A stretch of 64,000 nt of DNA from Sacculina carcini (Eukaryota > Arthropoda > Thecostraca > Sacculinidae): the NCBI GenBank assembly GCA_916048095.2, contig OU696571.1, positions 4,016,501 through 4,080,500 of the forward strand. Direction: 5' to 3'. A program made the position numbers and the translations under genes. The notes below the pieces were generated by a model. That model did no database searches and was not told where the DNA came from. It was given only the letters and a program-made list of their open reading frames with translations. Shown here in pieces: positions 22,850 to 34,800 of this stretch. Each line of letters opens with the position of its first letter. Position 1 is the first letter of the stretch.

Positions 22850-25689
22850 AGGCGCCAAGTACACTGCCGATCATCGAAGCGAGACTGTCAGGTGAGACTG
22901 TGCATGCCTTGGTTGACACGGGCTGCTCAGGGGCCGTTGTGCGTTCTAATTTGGTGGGAAATATTGAGGGCAGTAGTTTGATGACGGCGTTCGATGGGGG
23001 GAAAGTTAAGTGTCGGGGTACTGCTTGGATTAATATTGAAGTGTCTGGTAAGCAAATGAGTGTGCGAGCTGTAGTTGTTGACAGTATTGTGGGTGACGTA
23101 GACATAGTGATTGGGATGAATATTTTTGACAAACTTGGCGGTGTTTTTGTATGTGGTTCCAAAGTGAAATTTGGTGTAGATAATTGTGTCGCGAGTGCAA
23201 GCAGTGATGTGTCTTGTGGTCAGTGTGAGAAAGTTGATAGCTCCAAAAATGAGAAGCTAGAAATAACCGATCATGATTTCGCTGCTGTTTTTGATAGCAA
23301 TAAGTGGGAGATCAAGTGGATAGTGACAGGAGACGAGCCTATGTTGTCAAAAACAGTCGGATGTTATAAACAGACGGTGACAGATGATATTCGCGATGAA
23401 TTTGATACAGAGGTTCAGCGCTGGATCACAGAAGGAATTCTTGTTCCGCGGAATAATTCTAATTGCAAGGGTGTGTTGCCACTGCTAGCGATGGTTCAGC
23501 CAACAAAAAACAAGGTGCGCCCAGAGCTCGATTTTCGAAAACTGAACGAGTTTGTGAGCAGCCATACGGGCGATGACTACGTAGATGTTTGTGGCGAGAA
23601 ATTGAGAGAGTGGAGACGCATTGATGGGCCCGCCTCCCTGGTTGATCTGAAGACTGCGTACCTTCAGGTGCATGTGGTGCCAAAATTGTGGAAACATCAG
23701 CTTGTCAAATATAACGGTAAGGTGTACTGTTTGACGCGGTTGGGATTTGGACTGTGCTCGGCACCCAGAGTGATGACGCGTATCGTGCGTACAGTCTTGA
23801 GTCAATCTGAAGTCATCGACAAAGGCACGGACTCATACATAGATGATATTATAGTACGCGAATCGGTTGTGTCCAGCAGAGATGTTGTCGCTCATCTGAG
23901 TAAATATGGCCTAGAAGCAAACGAGCCGGTGTCAATAGAGGAAAGTGCCGTTCTGGGTCTCAAACTGCAGAAAGATAATAGTGGTCGTATGCTGTTCCGC
24001 AGAGGCAACAGTATTACATATGTTACCGAACAACTGACCAAGCGTCAGCTGTTTTCTTTGTGCGGGAAGTTGATCGGACACTATCCTGTGGCCAGGTGGC
24101 TGAGGATCGCGTGCAGCCACATAAAGCGCCGAGCTGATGGAGTGGACCGGAATGCAATGATTCCTGAGGACGTGTTGCAAATGACGCTTGACATGGTAGA
24201 GAGAGTGCAGAAAAACGATCCAGTGGGTGGTAGATGGCATGTGTCTAATACAAGGCGGGGAGTTGTATGGTGTGACGCGAGTAACCTGGCAATCGGAGCA
24301 GCGGTCGATATCGATGGAGAAATTGCTGAAGACGCGACCTGGCAACGGAAGAAGGACGATGTGCACCATATAAACGTAGCGGAATTGGAGGCCGTTGTGA
24401 AAGGCGTGAACCTGGCGGTGAAGTGGCAGCTGGTAGAGATCGAGATTCGCACGGATTCTGTAACGGTGGCTGGCTGGGTGGGCACAGTTCTAAACAAGGA
24501 AAGAATGGTGCGTACGAAGGGTGCAGCAGAAATATTGGTCAAGCGAAGACTAGGAGTGCTGAGTGATTTGATTACAGAGTTGGGCTTGAGTGTCATCATT
24601 ACGAGTGTTCCCACCACGATGAACAAAGCTGACGAGCTGACACGTGTGAAAAAAGAGTGGTTGTCTGAGCGTGGAAAGTTCTCGAGTAGTCGTAAAGCAA
24701 CTGAGAATGTGTGTGCAGCGACTGTGGATGAAATCAGAGAGATGCATAACATGCACCACATGGGTGGGGACAGAACCTTGTATTTGGCTCGGCGAGTGGA
24801 TCCTGGTGTATCACGAGAGACTGTGCGGCGAGTGGTCTGAGGTTGCGAACGTTGTCAGTCAATTGATCCGGCGCCGTCGACTCATGTTGCTGGACACCTT
24901 AGCGTGGACAAAGTATGGCATAGACTAGCCATTGACATTACCCATTACCGCCATCCGGAATATTTGACAGTTGTGGACAGTGGACCAGGGAGGTTCGCAA
25001 TTTGGAGGGAAATACGATCTGAGACGTCTCAACAAGTATGCACGCACCTGGAAAAAATATTTCGTGAGCGAGGACCGCCCCATGAGCTGCTGATGGACAA
25101 CGGGCGGGCGTTTCGTTCGCAGGAGATGCGAGAACTATTGGAGCGGTGGAAAGTGAAGCCGTATTTTCGCGCTGCGTACCGCCCCAGCGGTAATGGGATT
25201 GTCGAGCGACATCATCGCTTTATAAAGGCATTGGCTGAAAGAAGTTGTGTTCCACCAACTACCGCGGCATACTGGTACAACATGTCGCCGAGGTTTGGTA
25301 CTGATGATTCTTCGGTGCCTCATCGTAACGTGTATAGCTACGACTGGCGTAACACAACACTTGTTGATGGTGTTGCTATTGACCACTGTGAAGACAGCTC
25401 CGTTCGCATCGGTGAAGAAGTATGGGTGAAGCCGGCGGATGCACGATGTACTTCGCAGTGGACTCGGGGCGTTGTGACGGATGTTCACTCATCCAATAAC
25501 ATTTCGGTGAATGGCATTCCGCGCCATATCTTGGATATTCGGCCTGTGCAAGTCCCACCAGACGAGGAGGGTGAACGTTCCGATGAAGTTCGACTGTCAA
25601 CAGTGGACTCACCGACAGAACAACTTCCTAGACGATCCGGAAGAGAGCGGCGGCCTCCAATTTGGATGGACACCTATGTTGCAGAGTGA
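22846..25689 (+). pseudogene. pol: E2 Pol: protease, RT, RNase H, integrase; one nonsense codon
   Basis: Read in the -1 frame relative to gag. Protease LVDTGCSGAVVRSN, RT with VRPELDFRKLN, LVDLKTAYLQVHV, the unusual block RLGFGLCSAPRVMTRI and catalytic SYIDDII, RNase H with VVWCDASNLAIGAAV, integrase zinc region MHNMHHMGG...CERCQSID, and DDE residues in LAIDITHY, LLMDNGRAF and GNGIVERHHR. The C-terminal GIPRHILDIRP motif is conserved in E1-E4. An in-frame TGA at 24838-24840 lies between RNase H and the integrase zinc cysteines; the frame then continues to 25689. Otherwise the enzyme set looks complete. Confidence 0.93.
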
Positions 25690-25694
25690 TCTTG

Positions 25695-25707
25695 AGATCA
25701 GGAGGGG
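25695..25707 (+). promoter_or_regulatory. E2 polypurine tract
   Basis: GAGATCAGGAGGGG directly before the 3' LTR. E3 has the related GAGATCATGGGGAGG at the same place. Confidence 0.8.
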
Positions 25708-26167
25708 TGTGGTTTTGTGGTGTGTATATATAAACATTTGTGTATCTTTCGTTGTACATTATTTGTGTATATGCGAGTATTGTAGTTTTGAACGAGCCTG
25801 CACGTGGCAGTGCACTAGGCAGTGCGGGCGATGCGGTTTCAAGTAGTTGCGCCCCCTGCGTCAATGTTGTACGGGTGCACCGATATGTGAAATGCAGCTG
25901 CCTGGTTCGGTCAAGGAATTGGCGCGTGCAGTGTGTGTGTGTATATGTATGTGTATGTATGTTTGTGTGCATGCGTATTGCGGAGCGATATGAACATGAA
26001 TCGGGAGTGTTGTGCATGAGATGGTGTCGTGTGGTTGTTACTGCGTTCAATGTGAAGTGGGTTTCGGGGGAGTATTGAGTGTCTACACGGGCGTGCAGGT
26101 GTATTGTGAAACCATATTGTTGTTGTTTGTGCCTTCGTGATTACTCCCTACAATACATTTCATCACA
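25708..26167 (+). repeat. E2 3' LTR (460 bp)
   Basis: Near-identical partner of 21626-22083, followed by GTCGC. Confidence 0.95.
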
Positions 26168-26383
26168 GTCGCTCATCAGTTTCAATATTAAAGCTTGTTC
26201 ACTTACTTTTTCCCCTTCGTGATGCAAATATGTTATTGACTTTCTGATAGCGTTTCTTTTTTCTAATGTTAAAAAATACTTTGTGCTTTTTTCAACTTGT
26301 TCATGCCAGTTACACTTTGATCTGATATATATTTTTATATTGGATAAGCTTTTTGCTTTTTTATTCATTATATTCTATTTATA
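26168..26383 (-). pseudogene. L1/Tx1 ORF2 fragment, 5' side
   Basis: Minus-strand reading KSTKYFLTLEKRNAIRKSIT followed by HHEGEKVS, the segment between the endonuclease and RT in L1-group ORF2 proteins. It continues at 21625 after removal of E2. The upstream endonuclease is absent, so the element was 5' truncated at about 26383. Confidence 0.8.
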
Positions 26384-27073
26384 GTTCCGCACGACGGGCG
26401 GGTTTAAGTACGAGGCAGTTCAGGCAGGGAAAATGTTTTCCCACGTCTAAAATACAAACATTCACGTTTAGACTTTTCTATTGGTTAAGACTTTTTATGG
26501 GCTTACTTTCTCTTTTTTCATTTCTAATCAGTTTTATTAATTCAATATTCATTTTACTTTATTTATTGTTCTGCACAAAGGCCGGGCTTTAATGCTAGAT
26601 GGTGATGTTGAGTTATAAATATATTTTGAAAACATTATGATAAAAAATCGTCATTTTTCATTGTTTTGTGTCAGAGTTCTGAATTATTCAGCACGACGGG
26701 CAGGTTTAAATAGGATTTTTTGGGGTTTGCTCTTTTCTTTATTAATTCATATTTATTTTCTCTTATGAATTTAATACAAATTTAATAGTATGAGCTGTTT
26801 TGCACGACGGGCGGGTTTACATGCTAGAATTTTCATTGTTTTGTACGTGTTAGTGTTCTGAATTATTCCGCACAACGGGTAGGTTTAAATATGAGGTGGA
26901 TTAAGGGATAATATTTTGTCAAATTTATAATTAAAATATTCACATTTAGATTTTTTTATTGGTGAACGTATATACAGGCTGAATTTTTGCTTTTTAATTT
27001 GTATTCAGTTTATTTTATTAAATGAATATGAATCTTACTGTATGAATTGTTCAGCACGACGGGCGGGTTCAAA

Positions 27074-27111
<38 letters not shown>

Positions 27112-27484
27112 ATATATAAAAGGAATTATCTGTATGTCTGTGTATGTATGCTTGGATATGAGGTGACATAATTGCGCGGGTTCAATGGTATAGATCAGGG
27201 GCTTCAAGCGCAAACGAAGCGATAACACGGGCAGCAACTATAGACAATAAAACGTTCAATTTCACCGTATAGAATGAATTCATATACAAAACTAATTTAT
27301 TTGACTTCAAGATTCAGAACGGATGGTGTTCGAGTTCTGAATTATTCCGCACATCGGGCGGGTTTAAATATGAGGCGGGCTGAAGAAAAATATTTTGTCA
27401 AAATAAAATAAAAAATAATGCAATTTAGACTTTTGAATTGATTAAGGTTTTTATGAGTTTACCTCATTTATTTTTTAATTTGCA
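26384..27484 (+). repeat. S1 repeat block
   Basis: Several S1 cores in + orientation (near 26385, 26690, 26803, 26865, 27053, 27348) separated by AT-rich sequence, with a (TA)n tract at about 27075-27108. No gene. Confidence 0.8.
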
Positions 27485-27746
27485 ATTTGCTCATGTGCCA
27501 CCGGCTCTCTGCGAACGACTGCTGGTTTGCGTCTGCCTCGCTGCATTGCTGAAACAGTCGCTGTCACGTCCTCGGCCGAAATACCTTCTGTTGACAGCGC
27601 AGTGCGCTGGAGGGACACTGCCGCGGCTTCTAGACTGGGCTGGTGGTGGCTGTCGGCGCGCACTGCTACCTCAACCAGCGACATGGTCTTCAGCCACTCA
27701 CGACACAGCAGCCGCAGCGCTTCAGGTATCCGGGCGAGGAAAAACT
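27485..27746 (-). pseudogene. Captured fragment of G2-type gag
   Basis: About 260 bp closely matching 39619-39881 in the G2 gag gene: ARIPEALRLLCREWLKTM and AMQRGRRKPAVVRREP are shared. No LTR, start or stop accompanies it; both ends run directly into S1-type or TG-rich sequence. It is a gene fragment, not an insertion of the element. Confidence 0.85.
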
Positions 27747-27773
27747 CACATCTATGTATATATAAAAGAGATC

Positions 27774-27810
<37 letters not shown>

Positions 27811-27874
27811 TCCCACCCTCCTTGGTTCATTTTCTATGAGCTGCTTCTCGGGCATCACTTGGCGTACTCGCTCA
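27747..27874. repeat. (TG)n tract and flanks
   Basis: (TG)n at about 27777-27807, between the gag fragment and the S2 array. No gene. Confidence 0.7.
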
Positions 27875-29520
27875 AAATTTATACCATCATGTTGGAAATG
27901 TTCTTGTCTACACTGCAGGGTAAATTTTTAATTTTAAAAATAAAACTAAAAAAAGTTATAGCGGTGAAAACACAAAATGAACCCTGAAAAATGCGAAAAT
28001 TTTGGTCAATTTTCTGAAGACTACTCTTCCTAAACCAGCAATGGTAAAACTATACACATTATACCACTGTGTAGAAAATTTTATGTTCTATTTAACGCAC
28101 GATAATGTAAACCCAAAAATTAAATATAAAACATGTTAAAGGGAAAAAAATTCAATCAACATTCAAAATATTTTTAAACTCCACGCGTCCGATTTTCTAT
28201 ATTTTTTTCTCTCTTTCTCAAAAACTAATAATAACACATCTAAACAAATAATACCATCATGCTGGGAATTTTCTTGGCTACAACACGGTGTAATTTTTTA
28301 TTTTTCAAAGTGTATTAAAAAAAAGTTACGGCGGTGTGAAGTGTAAATGACAAAGTCAAAAAGGCAAAATTAGCACACAAAAACGTTAATATTTTGGTCA
28401 TTATTCCGCTATCCAGTCCTGATAAACCAGCAGTGGTACAGCTATAAACCTTATACTATTGTGTAGATAATTTTGTGTTCTACAAGAAAAGGTATAATTT
28501 ATACCCACAAATTATACAAAAAAACGTGTAAAATTGGCAAAGTTCTCAAATACATCCAAAATTACACTTGAACACCGGGCGACTAAAATTAATTCATTTT
28601 TCTACTATTTCTCAGGAACTATTTGTCACAAATTAAAATAAATTATACCATCGTGCTAGAAATTTTGTTTTCTACAATACGGCATAATTTGTAATTTTCC
28701 AAAGTGTATCTGATGGAAGTTACGGGGGTGTAAAGTCAAAAGGACATATTGCCAATTTGACAGCTATTTTGCGCAGTTGCGATTACACAGGAATATACTA
28801 CTGTGTAGAGAATTTTGTGTTCTACAAAATCAGCTATAATATATACCCACAAATGGTACAAAAAACGTGTAAAATTAGCAAAATTCTCAAATACATCCAA
28901 AATTACACTTGAACACCGGGTGACTAAAATTAATTAATTTCTCTACTATTTCTCAGTAACTGTTTGTTATACATAAAAATAAATTATACCATCGTGCTAG
29001 AAATTTTGTTTTCTACAATACGGTATAATGTTTAATTTTCCAAAGTGTATCTGAAGGAAGTTATGGGGGTGTAAAGTCAAAAGGACATATTGCCAATTTG
29101 ACAGCTATTTTGCGCAGTTGCGATTACACAGGAATATACTACTGTGTAGAGAATTTTGTGTTCTACAAAATCAGCTATAATATATACCCACAAATGGTAC
29201 AAAAAACGTGTAAAATTAGCAAAATTCTCAAATACATCCAAAATTACACTTGAACACCGGGTGACTAAAATTAATTTATTTTTCTACTATTTCCCAGTAA
29301 CTATTTGTTATACATGAAAATAAATTATACCATCTTGAGCAGTATCTTGTTTTCTACAATACGGTATATTTTTTAATTTTCCAAAGGGTATCTGAAGGAA
29401 GTTACGGCGGTGTAAAGTCAAAAGGACATATTGCCAATTTGACAGCTATTATGCGCACTTGCGATTACACAGGAATATACACCGATTAAATTTGACTGAA
29501 GCCCAATCACAATTAAGAAT
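27875..29520 (+). repeat. S2 satellite array, about 4.5 units
   Basis: Landmark CCAAAGTGTAT or a variant near 27930, 28305, 28697, 29040 and 29381 gives spacings of about 375, 390, 343 and 341 bp. Two unit types exist: one with TTGGTCAATATTCCGCTATC, the other with CCAATTTGACAGCTATT. The last two full units are most alike, suggesting local unequal exchange. No coding potential. Confidence 0.85.
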
Positions 29521-31092
29521 GCATCATATTATCTCCAAGCATGGATGGTGTGGTTTTTTTGCGTACAGTTTAATTAATGCTACACTATACTGAATAGAAA
29601 GTCTTTATTGTCCTCAATATTTACACATCAAATGTTCCGCACGACGGGCGGGTAAAATGCTACTTGGAACAAAGTAAGCTACTGAATTTTACTGTGTAAT
29701 TTAATTGGTTTAATTTCAAGTTGCATACGCTTAAGTTGCATAAGGATACGGGTTGTAATATCATGCAATGCCAAGTATATGCATATGCTGTTTTAGAGGA
29801 AGCATTAATCTGGAATTATAGAGATGTTTCATTGTTTTGATAGTGTTACACCTCTGAATTACTACACACGAAGGACGGGTGTGAATTTGAGTAGTGTTGA
29901 GGGAAAAACATCGTCAATAATTAAAACAAGAATTTACAAATTTGACTTTTCTATTGGTCGTTTTTCATCAATTTTCTTTGTGTTTGTTTCTTGTTTGAGT
30001 TCTGAATTATTCCGCACGTCGGGCAGCTTTAAATATGAGGCGGGTTGTAGAAAAATATGTTTTCTAAATTGAAACATAAATTTTACATTTGGACTTTTAT
30101 ATTAGCTAAAACTTTCCTGTGGGTTTGTTTTTCTTTTTCAATTTGCACTAATTTTTTATGAATTGAATATTAATTATATTTTATGAACTGTTCCGCACGA
30201 CGGGCGAATTAAATGTATCTATAAAGAGTGGGTTTAAATGATAGCGAGGTATATGATATTTTGCTAGCAGTAAATATTCTAGCGATAAAAGTAGAATAGC
30301 TCTTGAGCAAATGATTTTGGAGAATGATGTCAACCTTTAAATATATTTTGCGATCTGATGATATATGTATTAGGAATAATACGTAGCAGAATATAGATTG
30401 CATAATATAATATCGGCTGTAATATCAAGGGCTGTAATATCGGTGTATTCCAAAAAATAACAACTGTATGAATATGATGCATTAGTGGAAGCATTAACCG
30501 GGAATTATGAGATAATATGATAATGGTGTATAATTATATCGCCTTATGCAACAAATGTGAATTTAGCTGCCTCACAGTTTGGTTCCGATACTATATTGGC
30601 AGGTTGAGAGATAAGTATTGGTGGGCCACGTGTTTGGGACCCCGGGGGTAGATAATCTCAGTCTGCTGATTACAAATTATGATCGCATCAGTATATTTTG
30701 TGATCACAAACTAATAAGTTAAATCACCTCAGACTAGGCTGAGAGCGGTCAATATTGGATGGTTGGGTTGGATAGGCTTGACTCAGGTTATATTGGGTTT
30801 TAATGATAGCGGAAAATATATAAATTTTAGCAATAAATATTATAGCGGTAAAAGTAAAATATTACTTAAGCAAATGATATTGGGGAATGATGTTAAGTAA
30901 TAAATATAGTTTGGAAACATTCTGATGAAAAGATTTCATCATCTTTCATTGTTTGTTTCGTGTTTGTGTTCTGAATTATACCACACGACGGGCAGATTTA
31001 TATATCAGGCGGGTTGAGGGATAATATTTGTCAAAATAAGAACAAAAATATTCACATTTAGACTTTTCTATTGGTTAAGATATTTATAGGTT
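29521..31092 (+). repeat. S1 repeat block
   Basis: S1 cores near 29636, 30010, 30190 and 30983 in + orientation. The segment near 30625-30650 (GTGGGCCACGTGTTTGGGAC) and the reverse one near 40968 resemble the ends of some DNA transposons, but no second end or target duplication was found. No gene. Confidence 0.75.
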
Positions 31093-31096
31093 ACAG
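31093..31096. repeat. G1 target-site duplication, left (ACAG)
   Basis: ACAG before the left LTR and again at 36913-36916 after the right LTR. Confidence 0.85.
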
Positions 31097-31891
31097 TGTT
31101 GGTAGACATTGCTACGCCAAGGTTGACAAACACGCGTGTGTCAACGACACCGAAAACGCTCTGTCAATTGCGTTAAATTCGCTTAGTCTTTACAAAGACT
31201 GTACAATGCGTTGAATTCGCAACTGACAATTCGCCTTTAAAAAGGCGGGGCTAAATTATTCGCTAATTAAATGCTCTTAAAAGAGCAGCTTGATGAATTT
31301 GGCCAATTAGCAGAAAACACGAGTTTTCTCGAACACTATATTGTCGCCGTCCACAAACAATACAAATAGTCGTCGATGACACACACAGATCGAAGATACA
31401 CACGGGTTGATGATACAAACAGCAAAAATGAGCGAGTCGAATAGGGCGAGATCTTGAGGCACTTAACAGCGAGCGATGAGCGGTCCCTCACAGCGCTCTG
31501 CGCGTGACTAAGTGTATTTCGGATTTATGCCAGTATCGGACAATGAGCGCGCTCACCGGAAGTTGTCCGATACTCACATAAATCCGCGCTGCATGGGTCT
31601 ACTTGCGCAATGCGCAGAATGATATGTTGTACAGGGAACGCGACGCGAGACAACAATTGCACACATAAAACAATGCACAACACACTCAATAACATATACA
31701 TGCAATAACATACGTTCCGCAAATATAGACATGCATGTCTGTGCATTTATACAGCGATAATAAATATAACATTAAAACATCACAACACACATATAAACAT
31801 AAACAACAGTGCACCTTTAAAACAACACAATACATTAATTACCATGACACGTGAACAAATAAGTAAAATATGCAAGCGTGCAGCGCCTACA
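31097..31891 (-). repeat. G1 3' LTR (795 bp)
   Basis: TGTTGGTAGACATT ... GCGCCTACA on the + strand. I found no difference from 36118-36912. It contains four short perfect hairpins at 31185-31331 and a 67-nt inverted repeat at 31520-31586. Confidence 0.95.
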
Positions 31892-34800
31892 GTGCCCCCT
31901 CCCTAGATGTGTCAATGACGAAAGAGACACGTCGATAACGCAAAGGAGGCCGTACTGTGCGACCGCTACGTGTGCGCAGTACAGATTGTGGCACATCGTT
32001 TCTGGACTGTGTTGTAGACGCATTAGAATATGAACTGTTGTGTGTCGGAGAATAATGTGTATCGATGTGTCTGTGTGGACTCACGTGTTCGGTGGCTGGA
32101 CCTTGTATCGCCAATTCTGACGTTTGCGGCTCCTCCAGTGGGTCCTCGCACGGATCCGGTGTTCCCCTCAAGTCGTGTGTCGGCAGCAAGGTGTCGTCGA
32201 TGAAAGCTGGCTTGCAGCGGTCGATCGATATGGTCTCCGTGTGTCCCTTACGCGAAACCACCATATGTTTATCGGACCGCTGTACAATGGCGTATGGTCC
32301 GTCGTATGGACAGTCGAGCGGGTAACGGTGGCTGTCGCGCCTCACGAAAACGTGAGTTGCTGACTGAAGGGCCTTTGGCACGAAGGACGGTGCGTTGGAG
32401 GGTCGCGGTAAGACGGGACGAAGCTTGCGCATATTCTTGCGGAGAACTGCTGCAAACGACGCTGGATCGCCGGAGCTGAGGCGCGTGTCGCTGACTAGCT
32501 CACCGGGAAGACGCAGTGTTGTGCCATACACAAGCTCCGCCGTGCACGCTTGCAGATCGGTCTTGTGTGTCGATCGGATGCCGAGCAGCGCCATGGGTAA
32601 TGCGTCCATCCATGACGTCTGCGACGCGCGTAGGCTGGATTTCAGCTGTCGATGAAATCTTTCCACCATACCGTTGCTTGCCGGGTGATAGCTGGTCGTG
32701 CGTATGCGCCGACAACCCAGAACTCGACTCAGTTCGGACCAGAGAGCCGATTCGAACTGGGCTCCGCGGTCGGTGGTGATCGTGTCAGGAACGCCGAAAC
32801 GTGACACCCACTGATGGACGAACGCACGTGCGATTGTCACGGTTTTTATGTCGGGCAGAGGCATGGCTTCCGGCCAGCGCGTGAAGCGGTCGATGCAGGT
32901 GAGCAGGTATGTCTGGCCCTGCGATGGTGGTAGCGGTCCAACAAGGTCGACGTGAACGTGGCTGAAACGTTCACTGGGTGTCCCAAATGGTGACACTGCG
33001 CTCTTTGTATGGCGGGTTATCTTCGAACGTTGGCAGCTCACGCAACAACGCGTCCACCGGCGTATGTCGCGATCCATGTTTGGCCATACGAAACGCTTCG
33101 CGACCAGTTTCACTGTTGCTTCCACGCCGGGATGTGACAGCTCATGCAGGCTCTTGGTGTACAGTCGACGCAAGTCTGTGGGCAGTACCGGTCGTGGTGT
33201 GCCAGTGGACACATCGCACAAGAGCGAGTCCTGGCCAAACTGCACATTCTGGAGCTGTAGGGAGCCTGGAGAATCGCGAAGTGAAGAAAGCGACGGGTCT
33301 TCGGCTTGCGCCGCGGCCAGTGAGGCAAAATCATCCGTGCGGATGACGGGCGAAATGATTGCTGCTGTCGTGCGTGATAAAGCGTCGGCCACCTGGTTCT
33401 CAGCACCGGGGATGTGACGAATGTCAGACACGAACTGGCTGACAAAGTCTAGATGTCTCATCTCTCGTGGCGCGTACTTGTCGGAGTTGGAAGACAATGC
33501 GTGTACCAGTGGACGATGGTCTGTAAAGACGATGACATTTCGTCCTTCGATCGTGTGCCTGAAGTGACGCACGGCCAGATAAACGCCCAGCAGTTCTCTT
33601 CCGAAGGTGCTATATTTTTGCTCGGTTTTTGACAGAGTTTTTGAAAAGTAGCCGAGGGGCTGCCAGTCGTCATGTACGTGCTGCTGTAATACGGCTCCGA
33701 CGCCGGAATCGGATGCGTCAACGTGAAGGCTAAGCTCAGCCCTGGGTATTTGGTGCGAAAGCATGGCGGAGGTTGTCAGAGCTTGCTTGACGTCGTCGAA
33801 ATTTCTGTTGGTGTCCGCACACCATTCAACAGGTGCCTTCGAACGCTTTGCCCGGTGCGTAAGCAGGGCGTGCAACGGCTTCAGCTTTGCAGCCGCGTTG
33901 GGTATGAAACGTTGGTAGTACGCTACCATCCCGAGAAAACGGCGGAGCTGCGATTGCGTTGTCGGCTTTGGAAAAGTCTGGATTGCGGTCACTTTGTCTT
34001 CGAGGGGAAGAACTCCATCGGCAGTCACTTGATGTCCGAGGAATCGGATTGAAGGGACCCCAATGACGCACTTGTCTACATTGACCACCAGACCATACTG
34101 CTCCAGACGAGACATGATAGTCGTGAGCAGGCGTTCGTGCTGATCGTGAGAGCTCGATGCGAGCAGCAAATCGTCCAAATAGCAGAATACGCCGTCGATA
34201 TCGCGCAGAACACCGTCCATAAAACGCTGAAACGTCTGCCCGGCGTTCCTCAAGCCAAACGGCATGCGTACATACTCGTAGAGGCCGAATGGTGTCGTGA
34301 TTGCCGTTTTGGGAATATCGGCCGGTTCGACGGGAATCTGGTGGTAGGCTCTCACCAGATCGAGACTGGAGAACACCTTGCAGCCGTGAAGCTTAGCGGA
34401 AAAATCTCGCAGGTACGGCAGCGGGTATTGATCGGGCACGGTGCGGTTATTTAAGGCGCGATAATCTCCGCATGGCCTGAAATCACCGTTTGATTTCGGG
34501 GCTAAGTGAAGTGCTGATGCCCACGCGCTGTTTGATGGACGCAAAATGCCAAGTTTCAGCATCTTGTCAACTTCACGCTTTGCGATGCTGGCTTTTTCAA
34601 GCTCTAGGCGACGTGGGCGACAGAAAACCGGCGGTCCGTGCGTGATAATGTGGTAAGTCACGTCATGTTTCACCGCTACAGGACCCGTCGGCGCTGTCGT
34701 CACCGCTTTGAAGCGCTGCATGATTTGTTCGTACCGCGAAACTGTCGCAACACGAATGCCGACTGAACAAAGCGTCGAGGTTCTTGCCGAAGTACAAACG

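Larger units (their letters stand above)
21626..26167 (+). mobile_element. Gypsy-like LTR retrotransposon E2, near complete
   Basis: Complete structure: LTRs, gag, pol in order PR-RT-RNase H-IN, polypurine tract, and a perfect 5-bp target duplication GTCGC in the L1/Tx1 copy. The only coding lesion I find is one in-frame TGA in pol (24838-24840). Confidence 0.95.
8798..26383 (-). mobile_element. L1/Tx1-type non-LTR element, split by two LTR elements
   Basis: Three minus-strand pieces (26168-26383, 20402-21625, 8798-10596) form one reading direction of an L1/Tx1-like ORF2. Each junction carries a 5-bp target duplication of the LTR element that split it (GTCGC for E2, GAATT for BEL). The 3' end (left) has an interrupted A-tail on the minus strand at 8798-8815. 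The 5' end is truncated at about 26383, next to an S1 core. Multiple frameshifts show it was old. Confidence 0.85.

Noticed and set aside
30620-30650. hAT-like end near GGGACCCC in S1 (also 40968)
   Set aside because: Resembles some hAT ends, but no second end or 8-bp duplication was found; it is part of the S1 sequence.
31525-31746. 73-aa frame present in both G1 LTRs
   Set aside because: It is duplicated only because LTRs are; it crosses the long hairpin and shows no domain.
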